Shown here: positions 51,762 to 62,205 of the stretch, one piece after another
Layout: the number at the start of each line of letters is the position of its first letter
Position numbering within the stretch: position 1 is the first letter of the stretch
NCBI GenBank assembly: GCA_903859705.1
Contig: CAIONQ010000162.1
Span: forward strand, 1-64,000
Length of the DNA stretch: 64,000 bases
Reading direction: 5' to 3'
Source: an uncultured Chthonomonas sp.
GTDB taxonomy: Bacteria > Armatimonadota > Chthonomonadetes > Chthonomonadales > Chthonomonadaceae
Program-made: the position numbers and the translations under genes
The notes under the pieces: generated by a model
What the model saw: only the letters and a program-made list of their open reading frames with translations
What the model was told of the DNA's origin: nothing
The model's database searches: none

Positions 51762-53054
51762 GTGATTCGTAGATTGGTAGCGGGCCTGTTGCCCGCAATT
51801 GGCGCACTGCTGGCGCTATCTCCGCTGGCAGCCTCCGCTGCAGACAAAGGGTTTTACCTTAAGCCAGGCGACCGGGTTGTGTTTTACGGCGACAGCATTA
51901 CCGATCAGCGCCTGTATACAACGTATATAGAGTCTTATTGTGTATCGCGCTTCCCAGGAGCTCACTTTACGTTCGTACATAGCGGATGGGGTGGTGACCG
52001 TGTAACGGGTGGCGGTGGCGGTAACATCACCACTCGAATTAACCGAGATATACTGGCATACAAACCCACTGTTGTCACAATCTGTCTGGGCATGAATGAT
52101 GGCTCCTATCGCTCTTTCGACCAGGGAATTTTTAATACGTACGTAACTGGTTTTCGCCATATTATCGAGAGGCTCAAGAAAGAGCTTCCTGGCGTCAGAA
52201 TTACGTTACTTACAGCTCCAGCATACGATGATGTTACTCGTACAGCTAACTTCCCTGGTGGATACAATGCCACGCTGGTTGCTTATGGTGAAGCTGTAAG
52301 AGGGCTGGCAAAAGAGTACGGCCTTACCGTAGCAGATACCAATGCACCGCTGGTTGCCGCCCTGGCGCGCGCTCATACGGAAGACGCGCCTGCTTCTGCA
52401 AAGATAATTGGAGACAGAGTGCATCCCGGACCGGGTGGCCATGTTGTTATGGCTGCCGCAGTGCTTAAAGCCTGGAACGCACCTGCAGAAGTGGCGTCCA
52501 TCAACGTGGACGCAGCGGCGCGCCGCATATCTGGATCAAAAACCACGTTGTCAAACTTTTCTGTAAAGGATGGCGTGATTAGCTTTACCGAAAAGGACGC
52601 GGCTTTGCCGTGGCCACTTGATCGTGACCCGGACCGCAACCCGGATACCACACTTGTGCTACATAGCACAGATATCGAGCAAGTATTGAACCGCTATACG
52701 CTGAAGGCAAGCGGCCTCTCTGCCGAGCGGTATTCTGTGAAGATAGATGGTATGGATTGTGGTGTGTTTGGCAAACAGGAGCTGGCAGCGGGCATCGATC
52801 TTGCCGCCTTGCCTGCATCCCCGGTATCTGGAGCTGCAAACAAGGTACTCGCTTTAACCCGTAAGCACAACGATTTGCACTTCCGCAGATGGCGACAGGT
52901 ACAGATTACTCGAACATCAGACGGGCTAAATCCGTCCGCTGATGTGAAGGCTCAGATGGATAGCCTGGATGCAGAGGATGCAGCTGCTGTTGTAGAACAA
53001 ACCGCAGCTACAGTTGTGGCCGCACACAGGGTTGTTATAGCGCCAGCGCCGTAG
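51762..53054 (+). CDS. secreted SGNH/GDSL hydrolase
   Basis: 430 residues, GTG start after AAGGAG. Signal peptide to about Ala-27. SGNH catalytic blocks: block I Tyr-Gly-Asp-Ser-Ile-Thr-Asp, block II Gly in Trp-Gly-Gly-Asp, block III Gly-Met-Asn-Asp, block V Asp-Arg-Val-His-Pro. This is a complete Ser-Asp-His esterase of the rhamnogalacturonan- or carbohydrate-esterase type. The C-terminal about 180 residues form an extra beta-rich domain. It probably deacetylates glycans or acts as lipase in the periplasm. It is followed by a hairpin terminator. Confidence 0.9.
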   Translation: MIRRLVAGLLPAIGALLALSPLAASAADKGFYLKPGDRVVFYGDSITDQRLYTTYIESYCVSRFPGAHFTFVHSGWGGDRVTGGGGGNITTRINRDILAYKPTVVTICLGMNDGSYRSFDQGIFNTYVTGFRHIIERLKKELPGVRITLLTAPAYDDVTRTANFPGGYNATLVAYGEAVRGLAKEYGLTVADTNAPLVAALARAHTEDAPASAKIIGDRVHPGPGGHVVMAAAVLKAWNAPAEVASINVDAAARRISGSKTTLSNFSVKDGVISFTEKDAALPWPLDRDPDRNPDTTLVLHSTDIEQVLNRYTLKASGLSAERYSVKIDGMDCGVFGKQELAAGIDLAALPASPVSGAANKVLALTRKHNDLHFRRWRQVQITRTSDGLNPSADVKAQMDSLDAEDAAAVVEQTAATVVAAHRVVIAPAP

Positions 53055-53083
53055 TGCATGGTTGCAATTGACATTGCTGTACG

Positions 53084-53114
53084 GCCCGGGCGCTTCCAAT
53101 GAAGAAGCCCGGGC
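53084..53114 (+). terminator. terminator after the SGNH hydrolase gene
   Basis: A GCCCGGGC inverted repeat with a smaller CTTC-CAAT-GAAG hairpin nested inside. The T-tract is poor, so termination may be partial. Confidence 0.5.
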
Positions 53115-53295
53115 TGTTGGCATTCATAGATTTCATATCGGTACAAACATGCCTGTTACATTCGTAACAGTAAGTATGGGGCCAACAGCCCGGAATACTT
53201 GAAACGCACCGAGTTCGGTTACGTCAACATATTGTGGCCGGGGCAGCAATCGTGGTTGTCTGCGGCCGATAGCTTGCGTGAAAGGGTCTCCACCT

Positions 53296-54819
53296 ATGTT
53301 TCGGAATCTCTGTTCTGGCGTAACAGCCATAACAGCGGCAGCCATCCTCGTGGCATCCGCGAATGCGGGCGCACAGGAGGGTGGGCAGAAGTCAAAGGGT
53401 CAACGCGTTGTTGGCAAATTGCCCGCCGCTGGTGAGCTTACTCCTGCACAACGTGCTTATGGCCTTCCTCAAAACCCGATTGTGGGCGGGCCAGTTGATG
53501 CAGACGTTACCAAGCCGCTCACTCTTGAACGTGCCGTGTCAATCGGGCTTGCATACCAGAACTCCATTGCTATATCCAAGACGGCGGTGGATCAGGCTTC
53601 TGCCAGGTTAACACAGGCAAAATCCAGCTACTATCCGCAAGTTACTCCCAGTTACTCGTATAGCTCGGCCCTAACGCCAAGCAAGGTCTATTCGTATGAT
53701 CCAGTAACAGGCTTGCCGCTTTCAAGGCTCGCGAACCGGTCCACAACCTCTAACGCACAATCAAGCAGTATCGTAGTAAAGCAGTTAATTTACGATATGG
53801 GCCTGCGTGAAGCCAGTGTTGCACAAAGCCGCCGAAACGTTTTTGCCGCTGAATATGGCCTTGCCAATCAGCGCCAGTTAGTTATTCTGCAGGTTAGCCA
53901 GGATTACTACAATCTGCTCCGAAATCGGGAGCTGATTAAAGAGGATGAGAAGAGTGTAGAACGCTACCGCACTACTCTTGATATAATCACCACGCAGGCA
54001 AATGTTGGGACCGCAGCTAAATCTGATATTTTTCAGGCTAAGGCAGATCTTGCAAACGCAGAAGTAACCTTGCTTCAGGATAAGAGCAACTACAAGGTAG
54101 CGGAAGCAACACTCAAGAATGCCATGGGAATTGCCTCCATTGCTCCTCTTGCTCTTCCAGAGCTCACTTTGCCCGCACCAAAAGCTGCCGCAGATACTAC
54201 CCAGTTAACAGCATACATTGCCGCTGCCTACGCAAACCGGTTGGACTCACGCCAGCAGCAGGAGAACGTAAACGCATCTGGCTATGCCTTGAAACTGGCA
54301 AAAATCCAGAGTGGGTTTGCTGTAGATGCGAGCATTCAAGAAGGCTACGCTGGCAACCCTGTTTCTGGTGAAGAACGGCTGTTCTCAGTATCTGTATCTT
54401 ATCCGTTGTTTGATGGAGGCAATGCAAAGGCTGCAGTAAGAGCCAGCGCAGCTGCTTTAGAAGAGCAGAAGCGCTCCCTGGATCAAGTTCAGCAGAGCAT
54501 TCTTCTGGATGTTGAACAGTCTTATCAAGTACGCGAAATTGCTCGCCAGCGCGTAGTTGCTTCTCAGGTAGCGCTTGATGCCGGTGAAGAGAATCTTAAA
54601 GTTGTACGCGCTAAAGAACTCAATCAGCTTGCTGGCCTACCAGATGTTATTGCTGCTGAGCGCCAGCGCGACGCAGCAGGCGTATCCCTGGTAGAAGCTA
54701 CCTATGATTACTACGTGGCTACGGCAGCACTTCAGCGCTCCATTGGAGTGAACGATCCCTGGTACCAGGCACGCGTTCCAGGAGCAAAATCGATAGTTCG
54801 TACCGTTGTGGAGCCCTGA
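53296..54819 (+). CDS. TolC-family outer-membrane channel protein
   Basis: 507 residues from ATG 53296 (AAAGGG 10 bases upstream; a GTG at 53278 would add six residues). Signal peptide to about Ala-24. Two repeated coiled-coil/beta units of the OEP family: Leu-Glu-Arg-Ala-Val-Ser-Ile-Gly-Leu at the start of the first and Glu-Glu-Gln-Lys-Arg-Ser-Leu-Asp-Gln in the second half, with Ser-Tyr-Pro-Leu-Phe-Asp-Gly-Gly before the second barrel strand. It forms the outer-membrane tunnel of a tripartite exporter or secretion system. The next gene is an exporter-type ATPase. Confidence 0.93.
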   Translation: MFRNLCSGVTAITAAAILVASANAGAQEGGQKSKGQRVVGKLPAAGELTPAQRAYGLPQNPIVGGPVDADVTKPLTLERAVSIGLAYQNSIAISKTAVDQASARLTQAKSSYYPQVTPSYSYSSALTPSKVYSYDPVTGLPLSRLANRSTTSNAQSSSIVVKQLIYDMGLREASVAQSRRNVFAAEYGLANQRQLVILQVSQDYYNLLRNRELIKEDEKSVERYRTTLDIITTQANVGTAAKSDIFQAKADLANAEVTLLQDKSNYKVAEATLKNAMGIASIAPLALPELTLPAPKAAADTTQLTAYIAAAYANRLDSRQQQENVNASGYALKLAKIQSGFAVDASIQEGYAGNPVSGEERLFSVSVSYPLFDGGNAKAAVRASAAALEEQKRSLDQVQQSILLDVEQSYQVREIARQRVVASQVALDAGEENLKVVRAKELNQLAGLPDVIAAERQRDAAGVSLVEATYDYYVATAALQRSIGVNDPWYQARVPGAKSIVRTVVEP

Positions 54820-54820
54820 T

Positions 54821-55588
54821 ATGTCTGAAGTGCTGGTAGAAACATCGGATCTCTACAAGATCTACAAGATGGGAGACCAGGAAGTAAATGCCCTCAGGGG
54901 TGTGTCTGTCTCCATACGGCGAGCTGAATTCGTTGCCATTATGGGGCCATCCGGTAGTGGCAAATCTACTTTCATGAATCTCATCGGCTGTCTGGATAAG
55001 CCCACCCGTGGGTCATACAGGCTCGATGGGGTAGAGGTCGCTCGGCTTACGGATAATCAGCTGGCTGAAATTCGAAATCAGAAGATTGGGTTTGTTTTTC
55101 AAACCTTCCATCTGCTGCCCAGAACATCAGCTCTGCGAAACGTAGAATTGCCCATGCTATACAGTGCCAATGCAAAAGACAGAGAGGCTGTGGCTCGCCG
55201 CTGCCTTGAAGTTGTTGGGTTGGGCGATCGAGTTAATCACAAGCCCAATGAGCTATCTGGTGGGCAGCAACAGCGTGTGGCGATAGCCCGCGCGTTGGTG
55301 AATGACCCGCCAATGCTGTTTGGAGACGAACCTACTGGTAATCTGGATACCCGCACAGGTGAAGAGATTATGCAGATCTTTCAGGATCTGAATAATCAGG
55401 GCAAAACTGTAGTTATCGTCACCCATGAACAGGATATTGCAGAGCATGCTCAGCGTATTATCCGTTTCAAAGATGGTAAGCTGGTTTCTGATACTCACGT
55501 GGCCAATCGCAGGAATGCAGCAGACGAGCTGATAAAGCTCAATGCCATACATGAAGCAGAAGAACAGGGCAACGTATACGCAGCGTAA
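54821..55588 (+). CDS. MacB/LolD-type ABC ATPase
   Basis: 255 residues from ATG 54821, one base after the TolC stop. Walker A Gly-Pro-Ser-Gly-Ser-Gly-Lys-Ser, signature Leu-Ser-Gly-Gly-Gln-Gln-Gln and Walker B Leu-Phe-Gly-Asp-Glu-Pro. The [11 protein letters not shown] opening is that of the MacB/LolD mechanotransmission group. The expected MacB-type permease and MacA-type adaptor are not next to it, so it must work with subunits encoded elsewhere. Confidence 0.92.
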   Translation: MSEVLVETSDLYKIYKMGDQEVNALRGVSVSIRRAEFVAIMGPSGSGKSTFMNLIGCLDKPTRGSYRLDGVEVARLTDNQLAEIRNQKIGFVFQTFHLLPRTSALRNVELPMLYSANAKDREAVARRCLEVVGLGDRVNHKPNELSGGQQQRVAIARALVNDPPMLFGDEPTGNLDTRTGEEIMQIFQDLNNQGKTVVIVTHEQDIAEHAQRIIRFKDGKLVSDTHVANRRNAADELIKLNAIHEAEEQGNVYAA

Positions 55589-55612
55589 TCTGGAAAGAGG
55601 GGAGCTACCGGA

Positions 55613-55807
55613 ATGAACAGCAAGCTACTTACGGGAGGCGTTCGACTGTTTGTTCTTGTTCTTCTCTGTGCGTGGATTGTAAATCTGCCAGAACCAGAAG
55701 CAGATAGCATCCTGCATTTCCGCAACGCCGGTGTGGTGCTTGGTGCCATCGTCCTTGGTGGTAAAATCCTATACGATACGTTTTTCAACCTACGGCGCAT
55801 CCTATAA
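55613..55807 (+). CDS. small two-helix membrane protein
   Basis: 64 residues, ATG 6 bases after GGAGCTACC. Two hydrophobic segments (about 8-24 and 40-55) with a short acidic loop (Pro-Glu-Pro-Glu-Ala-Asp) and a basic Arg-Arg end. Its position 24 bases after the ATPase gene and before a strong terminator suggests it is the last gene of the tolC unit. I do not recognise it. Confidence 0.6.
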   Translation: MNSKLLTGGVRLFVLVLLCAWIVNLPEPEADSILHFRNAGVVLGAIVLGGKILYDTFFNLRRIL

Positions 55808-55833
55808 TCTGCATCTCAACGATACGCGACAAC

Positions 55834-55880
55834 AATGAAAACGGGCGAGATCCATTATCTGGATCTCGCCCGTTTTCATT
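55834..55880. terminator. bidirectional terminator between tolC unit and argG
   Basis: A perfect 21-bp inverted repeat with a 5-base loop. The central arm is ACGGGCGAGATCCA, and each end is T-rich in its own direction (CGTTTTCATT). It serves both convergent units. Confidence 0.92.
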
Positions 55881-55905
55881 GCAGGTACTGGTAAATATCT
55901 AACGG

Positions 55906-57276
<1,371 letters not shown>

Positions 57277-57429
57277 TCATTGCGCTTATCCACCAGATTC
57301 CGTTATGCCTCAGTCGAAATTCAGGCCAGGCCACAGTATTTCTGGGACCTGGCCGAAAGTCTCATGCCATTCACGCACGTCAGCTCATCTATTGACTGCT
57401 TACATCTTGCCAATATGGGCTGTGGAATA

Positions 57430-57756
57430 CTATTCAGTTTCTTTTTCAAGCAGATTAGGAATTGTGCTCAAACTATCCAGTTGCCGGTGGAACTCACGCA
57501 TCTCATCCACAGTGATGGTCCCCAGTTTGGTGAACCGACCACGCTCGTTATCAGATACATCGTTGCCGATATCCTGAAGCAGAGCATCTTCCCATTCATC
57601 TTGCTTTACAAAATGTTCGCCCAGCTTTTTGCAGCGAGAACAGCGGTACTTAATGTAAACATAACTCGGACCGAGTTGTTTGACATAGTATCCCTGTTGC
57701 ATGACATCGCGCTTCAAAATTCGCTGACCACAATGGCATTTCAAACTGGTCTTCAT
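57430..57756 (-). CDS. small zinc-ribbon protein of unknown function
   Basis: 108 residues from ATG 57756, 10 bases after GGAGG. The N-terminal module has Lys-Cys-His-Cys-Gly-Gln-Arg and then Arg-Cys-Ser-Arg-Cys-Lys-Lys, two CxC/CxxC knuckles that should hold one zinc. Aromatic and basic residues between (Tyr-Tyr-Val-Lys, Tyr-Ile-Lys-Tyr) hint at nucleic-acid contact. The C-terminal half is acidic and helical. It lies between the dGTPase gene and argG. No family recognised. Confidence 0.75.
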   Translation of the reverse strand: MKTSLKCHCGQRILKRDVMQQGYYVKQLGPSYVYIKYRCSRCKKLGEHFVKQDEWEDALLQDIGNDVSDNERGRFTKLGTITVDEMREFHRQLDSLSTIPNLLEKETE

Positions 57757-58012
57757 TCCGTTAAACCTCCGCGCCGGCGCGGTTGCTACGTTACTCGTGA
57801 GCAATCGCTTATCGGCCCCGCCACGGAACAAATTGGGCGTTTTCGTGAGGAAATCCCCGTACGGATTTTCCTTCTACAGATGCGTTATTATACCATACAC
57901 ACTGATATTGGCAAGGAAACCAACCACCAGTGGTGCGCTGGCAAGCAAGGATCTGAGCCTGAGCATCGCTGCCGCGCATTCGTTGCAGTATAGAGTGCAT
58001 TGCAGCGCTAAC

Positions 58013-59116
58013 CTATGGCAGTACCCGCAAACCTTTGGGAACAAAGTGTTTGTCGAAACTTGCAACTGCATATCGGTCGGTCATGCCTGCAATGTAATCG
58101 CATACTTTCTGCGCCCGTTCCTCTACATCAAGAGCATCCAAACCTCTGGCACCATTCATCCGTTCGGGCTGCTCCATGTAGATTCGGAAGAGCGCCCGAA
58201 TCACATGTTGTGCCTTACGAAGATCTTGATTGCCTGTACTGGCATTCCAATAAACCTTCTCAAACATGAACTCTTTGAGGCGATCTACAGCGCTTTGGAT
58301 CACTTCAGACATTTCAACAGTTGGCTTGCCATCGCTTGTGTCTACTATGTCTATTACCATGCGGGAAATACGATCGGAGTGAGATCTGCCGAGGAGCGCA
58401 AGTTCTGCTGCAGGGATTTCGCTGGGGTGGAGAACACCCGCCCGTATCGCATCATCGATATCATGATTGATATAGGCAACACGATCCGCGAGGCGTACCG
58501 ATTGCCCTTCGAGAGTTGAGGCTCTTACAGATGAAGTATCAGAGAGATCTGCGCGGCCCTTACTATGGTGAGCAATGCCATCGCGCACTTCCCAGGTAAG
58601 ATTGAGGCCAGGGCGACGCTCGTCTCCTCGATCTTCCAGGTACGTTTCGCTTGTACCACGTTCCAGTAGCTCTACAACGCGTAAGCTCTGGTCGTAGTGC
58701 CGAAAAGCAGCAGCGGGTACAAACTCGCGATAGGCTTCATCGAGCGCCTCTTCTCCCGCATGCCCGAATGGGGGATGTCCAAGATCGTGCGCCAGCGCAA
58801 TTGCCTCAGTAAGATCCTCATTCAGGCGCAGTGCTCTTGATATTGTTCTCGCGATCTGTGAAACTTCAAGAGTGTGTGTTAGCCGCGTGCGGAAGTGATC
58901 TTCCTCTGGATCGATGAACACCTGCGTCTTATGCTTCAGGCGCCGGAAGGCCTTGGAGTGCAGAATACGGTCTCTATCGCGCTGAAAGGCCGTTCGTACC
59001 GGGTCTGGCTCTTCCGGGTATTCTCTCCCGGCAGTCTCGGCGGCTTTTGCTGCCCACGGTGCCAGCGCCTCAAGTTCCCACTGCTCCTGTCGCTCTCTCG
59101 GGGATATACCACTCAC
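58013..59116 (-). CDS. dgt: deoxyguanosine triphosphate triphosphohydrolase
   Basis: 367 residues, HD superfamily, 'dgt type 2' length. Releases tripolyphosphate from dGTP or other dNTPs. The metal site is visible: His-Thr-Leu-Glu-Val, Leu-Ala-His-Asp-Leu-Gly-His-Pro-Pro-Phe-Gly-His, and a later Asp in Tyr-Ile-Asn-His-Asp-Ile-Asp-Asp. The opening Arg-Thr-Ala-Phe-Gln-Arg-Asp-Arg-Asp-Arg-Ile and Lys-Ala-Phe-Arg-Arg-Leu is characteristic. Confidence 0.95.
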   Translation of the reverse strand: MSGISPRERQEQWELEALAPWAAKAAETAGREYPEEPDPVRTAFQRDRDRILHSKAFRRLKHKTQVFIDPEEDHFRTRLTHTLEVSQIARTISRALRLNEDLTEAIALAHDLGHPPFGHAGEEALDEAYREFVPAAAFRHYDQSLRVVELLERGTSETYLEDRGDERRPGLNLTWEVRDGIAHHSKGRADLSDTSSVRASTLEGQSVRLADRVAYINHDIDDAIRAGVLHPSEIPAAELALLGRSHSDRISRMVIDIVDTSDGKPTVEMSEVIQSAVDRLKEFMFEKVYWNASTGNQDLRKAQHVIRALFRIYMEQPERMNGARGLDALDVEERAQKVCDYIAGMTDRYAVASFDKHFVPKGLRVLP

Positions 59117-59173
59117 TTGCGTAATCCTCTCAACCTTGGAACGTCAGCCTCGTGGGCACACCTCAGCAATTGA

Positions 59174-59668
59174 TCAGCGGTAGTTTGAGAACTCTGGATC
59201 AAAGGTCAGGTCTTCTATGCCTTTGATCAGGCGCTGAACCAACTGAAGAGCGTCTTTATCTTTTGATGTGATCCGTAGCTGATCACCCTGGATCTGAGCA
59301 TTGGCTTTAATGCCCGCTGCCTTTATATCCCGGACGATTCGCTTTCCCTCTTCAACCGGAACGCCTTGCTTAAGCGTAATGGTTTGGCGAGCCGAGCCTT
59401 TTGTGCCTTGCTCGATCTTGCCATATTCCAGTGCTTTCAGCGAAACGTTGCGCTTAGATAGTTTGCTTCGCAGAACGTCCATCGCCATGCTGAGTCGGAA
59501 CTCATCGTCGGACGTAACTTTGATAGACTCTTCGTCGAGGTCAAACGCAGTTATCGATTGCCGAAAATCATAGCGGCCGGCAATCTCTTTTTCTGCCTGA
59601 TCGATGGCGTTCTTAACTTCTGTAATGTCTACGCGAGACACTACATCGAAAGAAAATTCGGATGCCAT
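59174..59668 (-). CDS. YajQ-family protein (cyclic-di-GMP/nucleotide-binding)
   Basis: 164 residues, two ferredoxin-like folds. The start Ser-Phe-Asp-Val-Val-Ser, then Tyr-Asp-Phe-Arg, and C-terminal Asp-x-Leu-Arg-Ile-Thr-Ser-Lys-Asp-Lys-Asp-Asp/Ala-Leu are family signatures. In Xanthomonas a member binds cyclic-di-GMP and acts with a LysR regulator; other members bind RNA or nucleotides. GGAGAATAAACAACT precedes the ATG. It starts 6 bases after parB ends. Confidence 0.95.
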   Translation of the reverse strand: MASEFSFDVVSRVDITEVKNAIDQAEKEIAGRYDFRQSITAFDLDEESIKVTSDDEFRLSMAMDVLRSKLSKRNVSLKALEYGKIEQGTKGSARQTITLKQGVPVEEGKRIVRDIKAAGIKANAQIQGDQLRITSKDKDALQLVQRLIKGIEDLTFDPEFSNYR

Positions 59669-59674
59669 AGTTGT

Positions 59675-60580
59675 TTATTCTCCAAGATGCTCGCGGCAGT
59701 TGCTTAGAAGTCCCTGAACCGCGACGGCAAGCGAAGTGAGTGCGTCTTCAACCTGGCGCAACTCCGGGTGGCTCATACGGCTAACATCAATGCCTGCGAG
59801 CGATGGCAGAAAATCGAGCACGCGCTGCGCATGTGCGGAGTGCCGAACCTCGTGTGATTCCGGTTGATTGAGGAACTCTGCCGAGGGATCATATGCATCC
59901 TGAAAGAATGATGCAAGGTGATCTGTAGGGCTGCTGAGAATATCATCTGCCTGCTCGGGCTTCTTCTTCAGTGCCTTTACCAGATTGCCAGTTTCTTCAC
60001 TGCTCAGCTTATCGTTGCGAATACGATCAACAACAGCGTTCTGTAGATCGGGCGCTTCGTTCAGCTGCTTCAAGAACCGGGCGTGCTTCTCGGTAATCTG
60101 GCCATCCGATGGGCGATTAGGGCTGGATACAATAGCCTCACCGATATCCTCTGGCAATGCTAGCAGATCCAGTAAATAACCAACAGTGCGCTCTGATATG
60201 CCGAGGCGGCGCGCAATTTCACGGTTTGTCTGGATTAATGTTGACTTGACGTGGTCAATGGCTCTTGCCTTATCCAGCGGAGCAAGGTCCTCACGCTGAA
60301 GGTTTTCGATCAACTGCTCTGTAAGCAGTTCATCGGCACTGATCTGTTTTACGATGCATGGCACCTGCTCCAGGCCAGCCATGCGTGCCGCGCGCCATCG
60401 TCTCTCGCCGGTAACAATGCGATAGGCATCGTCCCCAATTGGCCGAACAGTGATAGGGTTTAGCATGCCATGCTGGCGGATGCTATCTGCCAAGCCCTGC
60501 AAAGCCTCTTCACTAAGGTGTTTGCGGGGCTGGTCGGGATCTTCTGAGATCCTGGTACGTTCAATTAGTCTCAAATCCAC
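59675..60580 (-). CDS. ParB/Spo0J-family CTPase, orphan
   Basis: 301 residues, GTG start after AAGGAGG. N-terminal ParB/Srx domain with Gln-Pro-Arg-Lys and the CTP-binding Gly-Glu-Arg-Arg-Trp-Arg-Ala box, then a helix-turn-helix (Glu-Ile-Ala-Arg-Arg-Leu-Gly-Ile-Ser-Glu-Arg-Thr-Val) for parS binding. The C-terminus is a long helical domain, not the short dimer domain of Spo0J. No parA neighbour and no obvious parS were seen, so the protein may be a Noc-like or regulatory ParB rather than the chromosomal partition factor. Confidence 0.9.
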   Translation of the reverse strand: MDLRLIERTRISEDPDQPRKHLSEEALQGLADSIRQHGMLNPITVRPIGDDAYRIVTGERRWRAARMAGLEQVPCIVKQISADELLTEQLIENLQREDLAPLDKARAIDHVKSTLIQTNREIARRLGISERTVGYLLDLLALPEDIGEAIVSSPNRPSDGQITEKHARFLKQLNEAPDLQNAVVDRIRNDKLSSEETGNLVKALKKKPEQADDILSSPTDHLASFFQDAYDPSAEFLNQPESHEVRHSAHAQRVLDFLPSLAGIDVSRMSHPELRQVEDALTSLAVAVQGLLSNCREHLGE

Positions 60581-60697
60581 GCCTTCTATGCCTCCTTACA
60601 GGCGGCCCGATAGGTCAGCAAAAGGAAGTTGTGGCCCGCAGCCTGAAGGGCGCAAGCCTGCAACATTATGTATTACCGACAGACGCATGTCAAGTAA

Positions 60698-60730
60698 AAA
60701 GGCCCGGGCAAACTTGCAGCCCAGGCCCTT
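60698..60730 (-). terminator. intrinsic terminator of the argDFH operon
   Basis: On the minus strand AAGGGCCTGGGC pairs with GCCCGGGCCTTT (two G-T wobbles) around a 9-base loop and runs on into TT, immediately after the argH stop. Confidence 0.8.
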
Positions 60731-60743
60731 ATTCACATGCCAG

Positions 60744-62129
60744 TTATGCGTTTAGGCGATCTTGTGCCAGCAGCCACTGCGCTCTCACTGCGGTGGGCGC
60801 TGTGCCCCCCTGTGATGTACGGGATGCAACACTGGACTCAACTGTTAGTGCCTTCACGGCCTCTGCTGCGGAGGCGGCGAGCCGGGGCTCACATGCAGCG
60901 AGAGACTCTGGCGTTAAATCCTCCAGGCCGATGCCCTGTTCTATACAAGTACGTACGATTTGCCCAACGATATCGTGTGCATCTCGGAATGTGTATCCCA
61001 CACGCACCAGGTGATCGGCGAGATCGGTTGCAGTTGAGAAATCGCCTCGCAGTGATTGCAGCATGCGTGCCCGGTTGAAGCTGGCTGTTTCGATTGTCTT
61101 CTTCATGGCAGGAAGCAAAAGCCCCAGCGTATCGATGGCATCGAACAGTGGCTCTTTGTCCTCCTGCATGTCTTTGTTATAAGCAAGTGGAAGGCCCTTC
61201 ATGAGGGTAAGCAGGGCAGTAAGGCCACCGAATACTCGTCCCGTTTTACCGCGCGCCAGCTCTGCCACATCCGGATTCTTCTTTTGCGGCATTATGCTGC
61301 TACCAGTAGTAACCGCATCATCCAGCGTTACAAACCGGAACTCGGGTGTATTCCACAGTATGATCTCTTCGGCGAGGCGTGATATGTGCATTGCAAGTAT
61401 GGAAGCAAATGCCATAAATTCTACAGCGAAGTCCCTATCGGCAACGGCATCGAGGCTGTTTTCTAAGACCTGCTCAAATCCGAGAGCTGCAGCTGTTTGT
61501 TTTCTGTTGATAGGGAAGCCTGTTCCTGCCAGAGCTCCCGCTCCCAGTGGTGATCGGTTCACTCTATGTCGCAGGTCGGCGAGGCGCTCTCGGTCTCTGT
61601 CAAGCATCCAGAAGTACGCAAGCAGGTGGTGAGCCAATACCACGGGCTGTGCATGCTGCAGATGCGTGCATCCTGGCAGTATGGTATCAAACTCGCCTTC
61701 GGCAAGCTTGAGCAAGGCAGCCTGCAGTGCCTTCAGTTCGGGTGCAATGCCATCTATAGCATCGCGCAAGTAAAGGCGTACATCGGTTGCGACCTGGTCG
61801 TTTCGGCTGCGCGCCGTATGCAGTTTGCCCGCAACCGCCCCAAGGCGTTCGCGCAGCAATCCTTCCACTGCTGTGTGCACGTCCTCGGCATCCATTGGCA
61901 GCAAAAGCGTTCCAGCATCAATGTCTGACTCCAGAGACTTTAAACCGGAAATCAGTGTATCGGCTTCCTCACGAGATACAATCCCGGTATCGCCAAGCAT
62001 ATCTGCATGGGCTATGCTTCCATGGATATCCTGGCGCCACATGCGGCTATCGAAGCTGATGGAGTTGTTGAGCCTCTCTATAAGCTCATCTGTGGCACCT
62101 TCAAATCGGCCACCCCATAATTTTCGCAC
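60744..62129 (-). CDS. argH: argininosuccinate lyase
   Basis: 461 residues from GTG 62129, 7 bases after AAGGGAG; the frame is open 16 codons upstream without a ribosome site. Splits argininosuccinate to arginine and fumarate. The signature Gly-Ser-Ser-Ile-Met-Pro-Gln-Lys-Lys-Asn-Pro (catalytic Ser loop) and His-Thr-Ala-x-Ser-Arg-Asn-Asp-Gln are intact. It opens Lys-Leu-Trp-Gly-Gly-Arg-Phe, as is standard. Last gene of argD-argF-argH. Confidence 0.96.
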   Translation of the reverse strand: MRKLWGGRFEGATDELIERLNNSISFDSRMWRQDIHGSIAHADMLGDTGIVSREEADTLISGLKSLESDIDAGTLLLPMDAEDVHTAVEGLLRERLGAVAGKLHTARSRNDQVATDVRLYLRDAIDGIAPELKALQAALLKLAEGEFDTILPGCTHLQHAQPVVLAHHLLAYFWMLDRDRERLADLRHRVNRSPLGAGALAGTGFPINRKQTAAALGFEQVLENSLDAVADRDFAVEFMAFASILAMHISRLAEEIILWNTPEFRFVTLDDAVTTGSSIMPQKKNPDVAELARGKTGRVFGGLTALLTLMKGLPLAYNKDMQEDKEPLFDAIDTLGLLLPAMKKTIETASFNRARMLQSLRGDFSTATDLADHLVRVGYTFRDAHDIVGQIVRTCIEQGIGLEDLTPESLAACEPRLAASAAEAVKALTVESSVASRTSQGGTAPTAVRAQWLLAQDRLNA

Positions 62130-62205
62130 GTGATACTCCCTTTCAATTTGGCGGCAGGGCGGGCTAATTGCCTTCACCCTGCCGGGCTGTGATAGCGAAT
62201 TAGGA

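Noticed and set aside
62150-62200. CGGCAGGG/CCCTGCCG inverted repeat between argF and argH as a terminator
   Set aside because: The loop is 17 bases and there is no T-tract; the genes are evidently co-transcribed.
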